DNA of 64,000 nucleotides from Paenibacillus rhizosphaerae (lineage in GTDB: Bacteria > Bacillota > Bacilli > Paenibacillales > Paenibacillaceae), in the NCBI RefSeq assembly GCF_014192015.1, contig NZ_JACHXJ010000001.1, positions 1,426,001-1,490,000 on the forward strand, written 5' to 3'. Position 1 is the first letter of the stretch. The number at the start of each line of letters is the position of its first letter. The notes under the pieces are model-generated. The model made no database searches and had not been told where the DNA came from. It worked only from the letters and a program-made list of their open reading frames with translations. Positions 8,666 to 16,950 of this stretch are shown one piece after another. A program made the translations under genes and the position numbers.

Positions 8666-10741
8666 ATGAAAAAAAGGATGGCATGGCTTCTGACTGCCGC
8701 ACTGACATTGACGCCGCTGGTTCCTACTGCAGCAATGGCGTCCGGCACGGAAGCAACGGTTCCGGCCACCAAAGGGCTTAAACAAATCGCCGCGGAGAAA
8801 GCGGAACTGCTCACGAAGCAGTACGGGACGGTCAGCGTACAGTACGCGCTCATCGACCAAGGAAAGATCCAACTCTCCGGCCAAACCGGAAAGAATGATC
8901 AGGGGGGTAAAGTTCCGTTAACGAGCGGCACGATGTACGGCATCGGCTCAACGAGTAAAATGTTTACGACAGCTGCCATTATGAAACTGGTCGATGAGGG
9001 GAAAATCAATCTGGATACCCCGCTTGTACAGTACATACCGGAATTCAAAATGAAGGATGAACGCTACAAGCAAATCACACCGCGCATGCTGCTGAACCAT
9101 TCCTCCGGGATTCAAGGTTCCAGCCTGAATAATGCGTTTTTGTTTGAAGACTCGGACCCTCACGCGCACGACACCCTGCTTGAGCAGCTGTCCAAGCAAA
9201 GCTTGAAGGCCGATCCGGGCGCTTTCTCGGTGTATTGCAACGACGGCTTTACGCTGGCGGAGATCCTGGTGGAACGCGTCAGCGGGACGAAATTTACCGC
9301 CTTCGTTCATCAATACTTCACCGAACCGCTGGACATGAAGAATACCAAAACTCCACAGGATATGGTGGATACGTCCCTCACCGCAGGACTGTATTATCCC
9401 GGCATCCAGCAGCAGCTGCCGAATGAAACGGTGAACGTGATCGGAACGGGAGGCATATATTCCACGGCAGAGGATTTGGCGCGGTTTTCGCAAATTTTTA
9501 CCGGGCAACAGCCAGGCATCCTGTCCGCCAAGTCGGTGGAAGCCATGGGTCAGCCCGAATACAAAAAAGGACTGTGGCCGAAAGATGCGGATAATTCATT
9601 CGATTACGGCCTGGGCTGGGACAGCGTAAGACTGTATCCGTTTAACGATTATGGTATCAAGGCAGTCGTCAAGGGCGGGGACACGATTCTATACCACGCC
9701 TCGCTGATCGTCCTTCCGGAGCAGAATATGGCTGCGGCTGTCGTGTCTTCAGGCGGAAGCAGCTCGACGAACCAGCTGCTGGCGACACAGATTTTGCTGG
9801 AAGCGCTGAAAGAAAAAGGCTCGGTCAAAGAGATCAAGCCGGACAAATCGTTTGGTAAGCCGGTTCCTGCCAGCATGCCGGAAGATCTGAAGAAGGAAGC
9901 CGGATATTACGGCTCGAGCAACCAGCTGGTCAAGGTCGACCTGAAGGATGGAATGATGTCCGTTACGGTTCCGAATGTGCCTGAGTATCCGGCGGAGAAA
10001 TATGTGTACACTTCGGACGGAACGTTCGTGAACGAAGCGGGTACCGCGAAAGTCAGCATTGTGAACGAAAAGAACGGATTGACTTACCTCTGGGTCCAGG
10101 AATACAGCACCCTTCCTGAGCTTGGGCAAATGGCATTGTCCCATTATCTGGCGCAAAAGCTGGACGGCAACCCGCTAACAAAGGACACGGCCAAAGCTTG
10201 GGATCAGCGTGAAGGGAAAACCTACTATCCGGTAAACGAGAAATACACATCGATCATGTATTTGATGAAACCTACGCTGGAGCTGAAACGGGCCCAGGAT
10301 TTCCAAGGGTATTTAAACGACAAAAAAATTACCGGACCGAATGCGGCAGCGAGCGTCCTGCAGATTCCGGGCATGGGCGGCCGGGACACGTCAGAGTACA
10401 ACTTCTATAAAAAAGACGGAGCCGAATACCTGGAGGCCGCTGGCAGCGTGTTCGTCAGCGAGGATCTGGTGAAGCCGCTGTACCATGGCAAACAATCGAC
10501 CGTCAGCATCAAGGCAGATGGAAATGCGAGATGGTTCACGGTTCCGAAGCAAGCCGCCGGAAAAACGATGACAGTGAAACTTCCGGCCGAAGGAGGATTC
10601 GTCGTTTATGACGCTGAAGGCAACCTCGTAAATATGAGTGAAGTCAGCGGATCCAACCAAGTCGTCCTGCCTAAGGACGGAACCATTGTTTTCGCAGGTG
10701 ACGCCGGATCTTCGTTCAGCATCAAACTGGACACAAAGTAA
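8666..10741 (+). CDS. Secreted serine hydrolase, class C beta-lactamase/PBP fold
   Basis: Exported penicillin-binding-protein-like hydrolase of 691 aa. A Sec signal peptide (MKKRMAWLLTAALTLTPLVP, cleavage likely after AMA at residue 25) precedes a beta-lactamase-family domain (about residues 35-380). The catalytic S95-T-S-K98 and the second motif Y190-C-N are present; the third motif is probably KGG (VVKGGDT). The C-terminal 300 residues form further beta-rich domains of unknown role. Actual activity could be D-aminopeptidase, esterase or an unrelated amide hydrolase; beta-lactam resistance should not be assumed. It appears monocistronic: AAAGGAGG precedes the ATG and terminators flank the gene. 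Confidence 0.88.
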   Translation: MKKRMAWLLTAALTLTPLVPTAAMASGTEATVPATKGLKQIAAEKAELLTKQYGTVSVQYALIDQGKIQLSGQTGKNDQGGKVPLTSGTMYGIGSTSKMFTTAAIMKLVDEGKINLDTPLVQYIPEFKMKDERYKQITPRMLLNHSSGIQGSSLNNAFLFEDSDPHAHDTLLEQLSKQSLKADPGAFSVYCNDGFTLAEILVERVSGTKFTAFVHQYFTEPLDMKNTKTPQDMVDTSLTAGLYYPGIQQQLPNETVNVIGTGGIYSTAEDLARFSQIFTGQQPGILSAKSVEAMGQPEYKKGLWPKDADNSFDYGLGWDSVRLYPFNDYGIKAVVKGGDTILYHASLIVLPEQNMAAAVVSSGGSSSTNQLLATQILLEALKEKGSVKEIKPDKSFGKPVPASMPEDLKKEAGYYGSSNQLVKVDLKDGMMSVTVPNVPEYPAEKYVYTSDGTFVNEAGTAKVSIVNEKNGLTYLWVQEYSTLPELGQMALSHYLAQKLDGNPLTKDTAKAWDQREGKTYYPVNEKYTSIMYLMKPTLELKRAQDFQGYLNDKKITGPNAAASVLQIPGMGGRDTSEYNFYKKDGAEYLEAAGSVFVSEDLVKPLYHGKQSTVSIKADGNARWFTVPKQAAGKTMTVKLPAEGGFVVYDAEGNLVNMSEVSGSNQVVLPKDGTIVFAGDAGSSFSIKLDTK

Positions 10742-10797
10742 GGTAATATACGTAATAAGCTATCATATCACTCATCATTTCAATCGGTTTAACGTAA

Positions 10798-10838
10798 AAC
10801 CACCGTATCTTCTATCTAATGGAGGGGCGGTGGTTATT
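10798..10838 (+). terminator. Rho-independent terminator
   Basis: An 8-bp stem (AACCACCG at 10798-10805 with 10828-10835), a 22-nt loop and ATTTTATT after the stem. It lies 57 nt past the serine hydrolase stop. Confidence 0.65.
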
Positions 10839-10952
10839 TTATTACAGCGGGGCAATATCCTTGCCGAAACAAATGAGCTGCGTCCACTTGGATTACCCGG
10901 CCCGTATACAGTAGAATAAGTAAAATCGAACTCGCAGGAGGCGGTCGAACCA

Positions 10953-11633
10953 ATGAACAACAGTGAAGCGTGGAAGCAGGCCGAACATGCTCTATCCCGA
11001 ATGGAAGTGCTGAAGCAAGGCAGCAACGAGCCGGTGGCCATTGCCGGCGAATCGGAGGATTTAGTCTGCATCGGCATCGGAACCGACGCGGCAGTGTTTG
11101 TGTACGAACCGCTTCCAGCGTATGCATATAAACTTTATACCGAAGCAGCGCTTCCGAAGAAGCAGGCGGAAATTCTAGTGTACAGCCGGTTGGAGGGCAG
11201 TCCGTTTTTTCCTGTGTTTTATGGGGCAGGGGAGCGCTATGTCGTCATCAGCCGGGAAGATGGCATGACTCTGTATGACTGCCTCCTCTATGGAATCCCG
11301 GTGCCAAGGCAGGTCATCGACGATGTGAATGCCGCCCGCGCGTATGTAAGGAGCAAAGGGCTCAACCCAAGGGACATTCATCTGAAAAATGTGCTGCTTC
11401 AGGACGGGCGCGGGAAAGTCATTGACGTGTCAGAATATGTCCAGAGCGGAAACGATAAGCGCTGGGAGCATCTGGAATGGGCGTATGATAACGTGTATCC
11501 GCTGCTGGAAGGGAAAAGGCTTCCCCTATGGCTGATCGAAGCCGTAAAAACGGCATACAATCATCTTGATCCGCTGAACATCAATTTGCAGGAATTTTCC
11601 GAGCGCATACGTAAGCTTTTTATGAAAAAATAG
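10953..11633 (+). CDS. Small protein-kinase-like protein (YrzF/YbdM-like)
   Basis: A 226-aa cytoplasmic protein with a reduced eukaryotic-like kinase fold. The sequence shows a glycine-containing start (GIGTDAAVFV, residues 41-50), a probable ATP-lysine K60 (AYKLY), a catalytic-loop equivalent PRDIHLKN with D141 and N146, and a metal-binding D158 in KVIDVSEY replacing DFG. This pattern matches the small Bacillus YrzF/YbdM group of putative Ser/Thr kinases. GGAGG lies about 12 nt upstream of ATG 10953. Whether it is active is unknown. Neither neighbour gives a clear functional clue. Confidence 0.72.
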   Translation: MNNSEAWKQAEHALSRMEVLKQGSNEPVAIAGESEDLVCIGIGTDAAVFVYEPLPAYAYKLYTEAALPKKQAEILVYSRLEGSPFFPVFYGAGERYVVISREDGMTLYDCLLYGIPVPRQVIDDVNAARAYVRSKGLNPRDIHLKNVLLQDGRGKVIDVSEYVQSGNDKRWEHLEWAYDNVYPLLEGKRLPLWLIEAVKTAYNHLDPLNINLQEFSERIRKLFMKK

Positions 11634-11645
11634 GTGGCCTGCCTC

Positions 11646-11677
11646 TTGACCCTCACATTAGTGTCAGGGTTTACAAT
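11646..11677 (+). promoter_or_regulatory. MerR-type operator-promoter with 20-bp spacer
   Basis: The -35 TTGACC (11646-11651) and -10 TACAAT (11672-11677) are separated by 20 bp, longer than the 17 bp optimum, as in promoters activated by MerR-family proteins through DNA distortion. The spacer holds an imperfect dyad at 11649-11670, ACCCTCACA ... TGTCAGGGT, with ACCCT/AGGGT as outer arms. The MerR-family gene follows directly, so autoregulation of regulator and thioredoxin is likely. Confidence 0.88.
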
Positions 11678-11704
11678 AAAGACCGGTCGGGCAGGGAGGA
11701 GGAG

Positions 11705-12085
11705 ATGGCCTTGAACATAGGAGAATTGGCGGAGCGGACCGGCGCCAGCATTCGTTCCCTTCGTTACTACGAACAAAAAGGGCTGCTTGCGCCGCTGCGA
11801 AAGGAGAACGGGTACAGGGAATATACCCCGTTTGCGGTCGAGCAGGTGCAGGCGATTCAACTGTATTTAAATCTTGGATTGTCCACCGACGAAATATCCG
11901 GAATTTTGCAGTGCGTCCTGCAGAACAAGGAAGCCTTTTGCAAAGATGTGCTGCCGATCTACCAGCAAAAGCTTCAGGAGATCGATAAACAGATTCAGGT
12001 GCTGACGAGCATCCGGGCCAATTTGACCGAACGTATCGATTCTATCCTGCTCGAACGATCTATTTCCGGTGAGGAGGAATGTTAA
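11705..12085 (+). CDS. MerR-family transcriptional regulator
   Basis: A 126-aa regulator. Residues 4-23 form the winged-helix DNA-binding start (IGELAERTGASIRSLRYYEQ), and residues 24-65 the wing and second helix pair (GLLAPLRKENGYREY). A coiled-coil dimerisation helix follows at about 80-115. C70, C79 and the extreme C-terminal C126 are candidates for thiol or metal sensing. The start could also be TTG 11711, which gives the common MNIGELA opening; both lie behind GGGAGGAGG. A long-spacer MerR promoter precedes it and thioredoxin begins directly after its stop, suggesting control of a thiol response. Confidence 0.9.
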   Translation: MALNIGELAERTGASIRSLRYYEQKGLLAPLRKENGYREYTPFAVEQVQAIQLYLNLGLSTDEISGILQCVLQNKEAFCKDVLPIYQQKLQEIDKQIQVLTSIRANLTERIDSILLERSISGEEEC

Positions 12086-12403
12086 GTGAGCATCCTAACG
12101 GTCAATGATACGACGTTTGCGTCGCAAATAAGCGCACAGGGAACCACTTTAGTCGAATTTGGAGCGGTATGGTGTCCTCCCTGCAAGAAGCTGCTCCCCA
12201 TGCTGGACGAATTGTCCGGTGAATTGGGTGATCAGGTGCAGTTTCTTCAGGTGGACTGCGATGAGTCTCCTGCTACCGCCAGCCATTATCAGGTGATGTC
12301 GGTTCCAGCGGTCATCGTGTTCCGCGACGGGGAGGCCGTCGAGAAGCTGGTCGGTCTGCGGCCGAAGAGCGTTTACGAGCAGGTTGTAGCCAAGCATAGC
12401 TAA
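12086..12403 (+). CDS. Thioredoxin with CPPC active site
   Basis: A 105-aa thioredoxin-fold protein. The active site is W29-C30-P-P-C33 rather than the canonical WCGPC, which usually shifts redox potential. The cis-proline is P74 (SVPAVIVF). It starts at GTG 12086, immediately after the MerR stop codon, with GAGGAGG 8 nt upstream. It is therefore translationally linked to the regulator and presumably induced through the long-spacer promoter at 11646-11677. It may serve as a specialised disulphide reductase rather than the housekeeping thioredoxin. Confidence 0.92.
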   Translation: MSILTVNDTTFASQISAQGTTLVEFGAVWCPPCKKLLPMLDELSGELGDQVQFLQVDCDESPATASHYQVMSVPAVIVFRDGEAVEKLVGLRPKSVYEQVVAKHS

Positions 12404-12509
12404 ATAGAGTCATGAAGATGTAAGCGGGGCTGGCCGATTTGTCCGGCAAGCGGGATGCATGGCAGCATCTGCAGCAGATGATTCGATTTGGCGCGATAGT
12501 AGACAAAAA

Positions 12510-12558
12510 GGCGGCGATTCCGGAAGCATGGGTTTCATGTGTGCCGGTCGCCGTCTTT
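12510..12558 (+). terminator. Probable terminator of merR-thioredoxin operon
   Basis: An 8-bp G+C-rich stem (12510-12517 with 12548-12555, one G.U pair), extended past a two-base bulge by CCGG/CCGG, is followed by TTT. The T-run is short, so efficiency is uncertain. Confidence 0.55.
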
Positions 12559-12637
12559 GCCTGTTTGGGGAAGGAATAAGAAAACACAAACGAATCGATA
12601 AAAACGACATGTTAAACGGTGAAAAGCCTTGTTAATA

Positions 12638-12651
12638 TGTAAGCGATTTCA
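12638..12651 (+). promoter_or_regulatory. Catabolite-responsive element (cre)
   Basis: TGTAAGCGATTTCA matches all positions of the CcpA-site consensus TGWAANCGNTNWCA. It lies 24 bp upstream of the probable start of the pectate-lyase-like gene, i.e. close to its expected transcription start. CcpA-HPr(Ser-P) repression by preferred sugars is the expected effect. Confidence 0.8.
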
Positions 12652-12674
12652 AAATAAGAGAGGTGGGATATGAT

Positions 12675-15356
12675 TTGACGGGTTGGAGGAAAAAGCTTAG
12701 CGCAAGTCTGATCGTATTAATGATCTGCTCCCAAGCGGTAATGGCCGGAGGGAAGCAGGCTGTTGGCGCCGCTGCAGCCGAGGACGTTAATTTGGCGTTT
12801 GGCAGTACGGCGAAGGCAAGCTCGGGCAGCGCAGCGAACGCGGTGGACGGCAAAGGCGAAACCGTATGGCAGCCATTGGCCGCCGACAGAAAGGATGATA
12901 TGAACGTGTGGCTTTCCATCGACTTGGGTCAGGAGGAAACCTTCAACAAGGTGATGTTCAACCTGAACCGGGCAGACAATCTGAAGGATTACCAGCTGCT
13001 GTATTCCAACGACCAGACGAATTGGAATGAAGCATTCAGGAAAAACAAGGATTTAAGCGCATCGGAAACAGCCAGCTTTGAGGCGGTCAGCGCACGGTAT
13101 TTGAAGCTGAGTCTGAACCTTAGCAAAGACCTGAACGTGCAGCTGTCCGAGCTGTCCGTGTATAACAGTACGGAGGCACCTGCACCGGCGGATCTTCAGC
13201 GGATCTATTTTACCGATGCGGCCGGAAAGGAATACCCGAACAACAGCGAAATCCGGCTGGACAAAGGAGAAGAAGCGACGCTTTTTTTGAAAGGTGAACT
13301 GAAATCCGGCAGCGTCGTGGATTTAAGCGAAGTGGCGAAAACCTATAAGTCTTCCACCATGGACGTTTCCGTGTCCCCGTCGGGAACCGTGACGGCGAAT
13401 CAGGTCGGGGCTTCGCTGTTGCAGGCGGTCGTACATACAACGGAAGATTTGAAGACAAGCGACCTTTGGGTGGTGGTTGATGATCCCGCAGCCTTTCAAG
13501 GCGAAGCCTATGTCGTCAATTCCACGCTGACGCATCCGCGGATGAAGACGGAGATCGGGCAGCCGGCCGTCATCGAACCGCAGGACGTTTATCCGACCGT
13601 ATCCCTGACTCCTACCGTGAACGGAAATGTCACTGGCGATTTGATTTATAATGGAAGCAAGACAGTTGACACCTGGATGAAGACGGCGCTGACTAAAGGA
13701 GAAGCGGTGGAATGGACGCCTGTGGGGAAAGCGGACCGGCAAGGCTCTTATCAGCTCCGCTTGAAGATTGAACAGAGCGGCAAGGAACCCGTGTATGAGT
13801 CTTATTACTTTACGGTACTTGATCCGAAAAGCATACCTGCCGGACAAAGCCAAATCGCTTTTTCGGGCAAAGACGGAGAGATGGTATACGTGGGCGATTA
13901 CCGCGGCAACAAAATTCTCGACTTCTCGAATGTCGGCTACATGGGCGGCGGTGTAAAAATCCCGAACGTGCCTGTTCAAGCCACCGTATCTCCGGGAGAC
14001 GGTGATGACACCGCGCGCATTCAGGCGGCGATCGACGAAGTTGCCCGGCTTCCGCTCGGCAAGGACGGGTTCCGTGGGACGGTCCTGCTGAAAAAAGGCA
14101 GATATGACGTCGGCGGCACGCTGACCGTCAAAGCCAGCGGGATTGTGCTGCGGGGCATGGGCCAGGACGAAAAAGGAACGCTCATATACGGCACAGGGGC
14201 CAATCCGCGCAATTTGATTGAAATCGGGGAGAATGTCGGCCTTACTTTGGACAGCGGCTCTAAGCAGACGATCTCCGATTTGTATGTGCCATCGGGTTCA
14301 CGCACCTTTCACGTGGAAGACGCCAGAGCCTATCATGTAGGCGACCAAATCGTCGTCCGCCGGATCGGGGATAAAAACTGGATTCATGCGATCGGCATGG
14401 ATTATATTTACAATCGTCCGGGCGGCACGGTAACCCAGTGGTCTCCATTCAACCTGGATTTCGACCGGGTTATCACGGCCGTCAACGGCAATTCCATTAC
14501 GGTCGACGCGCCGCTGGCGAGCGCGATCGAACGCCAATGGGGCGGTGGCGAAATTTACAAGTATACGGATGAAGCCCGCATTCAGCAGGTGGGCGTCGAA
14601 AATATGCGGGTGGATTCGGATTTCGATCCGAGCGTCATCGATACCGTAATGGATAACGATACGACCGATCCGTATTATGCAGACGAGAAGCATGCCGAGC
14701 GCTTTGTCGTGTTTAACAGCGTGAAAAACGGCTGGGTCCGGGATGTGACGGGGTATCATCTGTCGTACTCTCTCGTGCAGATGAGCCGCAACTCCAAATG
14801 GATCACCGTTCAGGACAGCAGTATGCACGACATGGTCAGCATCATCACCGGCGGCCGCCGGTACGTTATCCATCAGATGGGCCAGCTGAATTTTGTGCAG
14901 CGGATCTACACGGAGACTGCGCGGCACGCGTTTGTCGTTGACAGCAGGGTACAGGGGCCAAATGTGTTTCTGGATGGCGAAGCCGTCAAAAACTACAACA
15001 CCAGTGAACCGCATCACCGCTGGTCCGTAGGCGGACTGTTCGACAACATCAAAGCCCCGATCTCTATCCGGGACAGAGCCTGGCTCGGCAGCGGTCATGG
15101 CTGGGCCGGGGCCAACTATGTGAGCTGGAACACGGAGGGAGAGCTCACCTCCCAGCAGCCGCCGACCGCGCAGAACTATGCCGTCGGTCATGTCGGCGAA
15201 AATGTGCCCGGTCTGGTTCCGAGCGACTATGATCCCCGTCCGCGCAGCGAAGGATACTGGGACAGTTACGGCCAGCATGTGACCGTTGAGAGCCTGTATA
15301 AGCAGCAGCTGGAAGAGCGGCTGGGCAAAATAGCGCTGAACAACATACGAGAGTAA
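12675..15356 (+). CDS. Secreted discoidin plus pectate-lyase-like beta-helix protein
   Basis: The only clearly secreted polysaccharide-active protein of the locus, about 893 aa. A Sec signal peptide (KKLSASLIVLMICSQAVMA) leads to an F5/8-type C (discoidin) carbohydrate-binding domain (about residues 40-165), two beta-rich linker domains, and a right-handed beta-helix (about 440-830). The beta-helix starts with DGDDTARIQAAIDEV and has GTVLLKKGRYDVGG, both typical of Pectate_lyase_3/GH28-like proteins. No catalytic set could be fixed by eye. TTG 12675 is preferred over GTG 12663, which overlaps the AGAGAGGTGGG ribosome binding site. A perfect cre site lies just upstream. Role inferred: binding or cleaving a plant polysaccharide outside the cell. 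Confidence 0.82.
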   Translation: MTGWRKKLSASLIVLMICSQAVMAGGKQAVGAAAAEDVNLAFGSTAKASSGSAANAVDGKGETVWQPLAADRKDDMNVWLSIDLGQEETFNKVMFNLNRADNLKDYQLLYSNDQTNWNEAFRKNKDLSASETASFEAVSARYLKLSLNLSKDLNVQLSELSVYNSTEAPAPADLQRIYFTDAAGKEYPNNSEIRLDKGEEATLFLKGELKSGSVVDLSEVAKTYKSSTMDVSVSPSGTVTANQVGASLLQAVVHTTEDLKTSDLWVVVDDPAAFQGEAYVVNSTLTHPRMKTEIGQPAVIEPQDVYPTVSLTPTVNGNVTGDLIYNGSKTVDTWMKTALTKGEAVEWTPVGKADRQGSYQLRLKIEQSGKEPVYESYYFTVLDPKSIPAGQSQIAFSGKDGEMVYVGDYRGNKILDFSNVGYMGGGVKIPNVPVQATVSPGDGDDTARIQAAIDEVARLPLGKDGFRGTVLLKKGRYDVGGTLTVKASGIVLRGMGQDEKGTLIYGTGANPRNLIEIGENVGLTLDSGSKQTISDLYVPSGSRTFHVEDARAYHVGDQIVVRRIGDKNWIHAIGMDYIYNRPGGTVTQWSPFNLDFDRVITAVNGNSITVDAPLASAIERQWGGGEIYKYTDEARIQQVGVENMRVDSDFDPSVIDTVMDNDTTDPYYADEKHAERFVVFNSVKNGWVRDVTGYHLSYSLVQMSRNSKWITVQDSSMHDMVSIITGGRRYVIHQMGQLNFVQRIYTETARHAFVVDSRVQGPNVFLDGEAVKNYNTSEPHHRWSVGGLFDNIKAPISIRDRAWLGSGHGWAGANYVSWNTEGELTSQQPPTAQNYAVGHVGENVPGLVPSDYDPRPRSEGYWDSYGQHVTVESLYKQQLEERLGKIALNNIRE

Positions 15357-15409
15357 CCTACAGCTGGTTTAGAGCAAAGCGGCATCCGCATTTTTCTTGA
15401 AAGAAACCA

Positions 15410-15475
15410 AACCATGATTCCCAATCCCTGTTCACTCGTTTAGAGGTACGGCGGACGGGATCATGGTTCTTTTTT
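15410..15475 (+). terminator. Rho-independent terminator
   Basis: A 12-bp stem with one bulged T (AACCATGATTCCC at 15410-15422 with 15457-15468) precedes a T-run at 15470-15475. It separates the pectate-lyase-like gene from the downstream operon. Confidence 0.82.
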
Positions 15476-15613
15476 ATCTAAGCATAAAAAAACACAACCG
15501 CCAGAAATCTATGCCATGGAGAGACGGGCGGATCAGGAGTAGCATGGAGGCTGGAAACACGCAATGTGCGGGATAAATACGAAAGATGCTTTTTAAGAGA
15601 AGGAGGTCTATTT

Positions 15614-16906
15614 ATGAAAGCGCTTCTCGTTGGGCTGGGAGGTTTTGGCGGCGGCTGGTACCGGAAGCTCCGGTCCCAGCATGCGGATATCGAACTCGTT
15701 GTTGCAGATAAAGACCCGGGTAAAAGGTCGATCGTAGAGGCCGATGGAGTCCCTTTTTACGAAAATGTACAGGAAGCCATCGAGCGGGAACAGCCGGATC
15801 TGTTGATCAACGTCACCCCAAGGGAGGTTCACAAACGCATCAACGAGCTGGCTTTCGAGCATAAACTGCCGGTATTTTGCGAAAAGCCGATCGCCGACAA
15901 TTACGAGGATGCCGCTGCGATGGTGCAGCGTGCTGAACAGGAGCAAATTCCGTTCATGATCGCGGAAAACTACCGTACGTTTCCGGCGGTTCGCAAGCTG
16001 AAGCAGCTCCTGAACGAAGGGGCGGTCGGTGAGCCGCGGTCCATGGAATGCGATTTTTTCAGGCAGCGCCAAAAAATAACGCTGGAACGGGACGAGGTGC
16101 TGGAAGAGGTCATCATTCACCATTTTGACCTGCTGCGGTATTTGTCCGGCCGCGAAGTGAGCAGGCTGTATGCATCGCGCAGGCATGTGTTTCATATTGT
16201 TATGGACCTGCAGGCCGGGATCCAGGCCTCGTTTCGCTGTTCCTTGAGCAGCCAGGGGCGGGAAACACAGTGGGCTGGCGATTGGCGGATCGAGGGATCG
16301 CTGGGCAGCTTGACCTTTGTGGGCGGCGTGCTCGAGCTCGCGACGGCGGAGGGCATCCGGCGATTCGAGGATTTTAGTGATGTGGAGGCCCCCGGGCCGT
16401 TCACCGAGTTTTTGCGGTCACTGGAGGATCACCGTCCGGGTGAAACGAATGCCAGAGATTATTTAAAAAATCAAGCTCTGGCGGATTACACGAGGCGGTC
16501 TCTCCGGACAGGCATTCCTGTGGATCCCTCGGACAGCTGGGGATATGGGCCGGCCGTCATCCGCAATTTTCTTCGTGCTGAGCTTAAAGGCTCCATAAGC
16601 CATGGGGGTGAAGGCTTGGTGCATGGAAGCAAGCTGTTCGGGAGCGAAGATTTCGATACGCCGCTGAAATTTCTGCATTATACGGTCATTCCGCCGGGGT
16701 CATCCATCGGCCTGCATGGTCACCGCGAGGATGATGAATTGTACGTTCTGCTCGAAGGAAGCGGCTTGATGACGGTGAATGGCCGAACGTACCGGGTGGA
16801 AGCCGGGGACATCGTCCTGAATAAGCCTTGGTGGAAGCACGGTCTTCGGAATGACGGGGATGTGCCGATCAAAGCGATCATTTTTGAGGCGGGCGTGTCA
16901 AAATAG
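15614..16906 (+). CDS. Gfo/Idh/MocA oxidoreductase fused to a C-terminal cupin
   Basis: Probable NAD(P)-dependent sugar dehydrogenase, 430 aa. Residues 1-120 carry the Rossmann motif GLGGFGGGW and the family EKPIADN signature (about residues 95-101). The middle is the usual alpha/beta substrate domain ending near residue 320. The last ~100 residues are a cupin: a [15 protein letters not shown] motif with two His and acidic metal ligands, then [17 protein letters not shown]. The family normally ends without the cupin, so this is a fusion. ATG 15614 is set by AGGAGG 8 nt before it. The GH95 gene follows 44 bp downstream. Substrate unknown; a sugar linked to fucoside breakdown is inferred. Confidence 0.85.
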   Translation: MKALLVGLGGFGGGWYRKLRSQHADIELVVADKDPGKRSIVEADGVPFYENVQEAIEREQPDLLINVTPREVHKRINELAFEHKLPVFCEKPIADNYEDAAAMVQRAEQEQIPFMIAENYRTFPAVRKLKQLLNEGAVGEPRSMECDFFRQRQKITLERDEVLEEVIIHHFDLLRYLSGREVSRLYASRRHVFHIVMDLQAGIQASFRCSLSSQGRETQWAGDWRIEGSLGSLTFVGGVLELATAEGIRRFEDFSDVEAPGPFTEFLRSLEDHRPGETNARDYLKNQALADYTRRSLRTGIPVDPSDSWGYGPAVIRNFLRAELKGSISHGGEGLVHGSKLFGSEDFDTPLKFLHYTVIPPGSSIGLHGHREDDELYVLLEGSGLMTVNGRTYRVEAGDIVLNKPWWKHGLRNDGDVPIKAIIFEAGVSK

Positions 16907-16950
16907 TTGCTGCCAGCAGGGGAGACATGAGAATAGGTGAGGTGAGGCAT

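Noticed and set aside
8666..10741. Reading the serine hydrolase as a beta-lactamase resistance gene
   Set aside because: The fold is shared by esterases and D-aminopeptidases, and the large C-terminal region is not that of known resistance enzymes.
14298..15278. Minus-strand open frame of 326 codons inside the pectate-lyase-like gene
   Set aside because: Lies wholly inside a beta-helix coding region with clear + strand motifs; no homology signal in the reverse translation.
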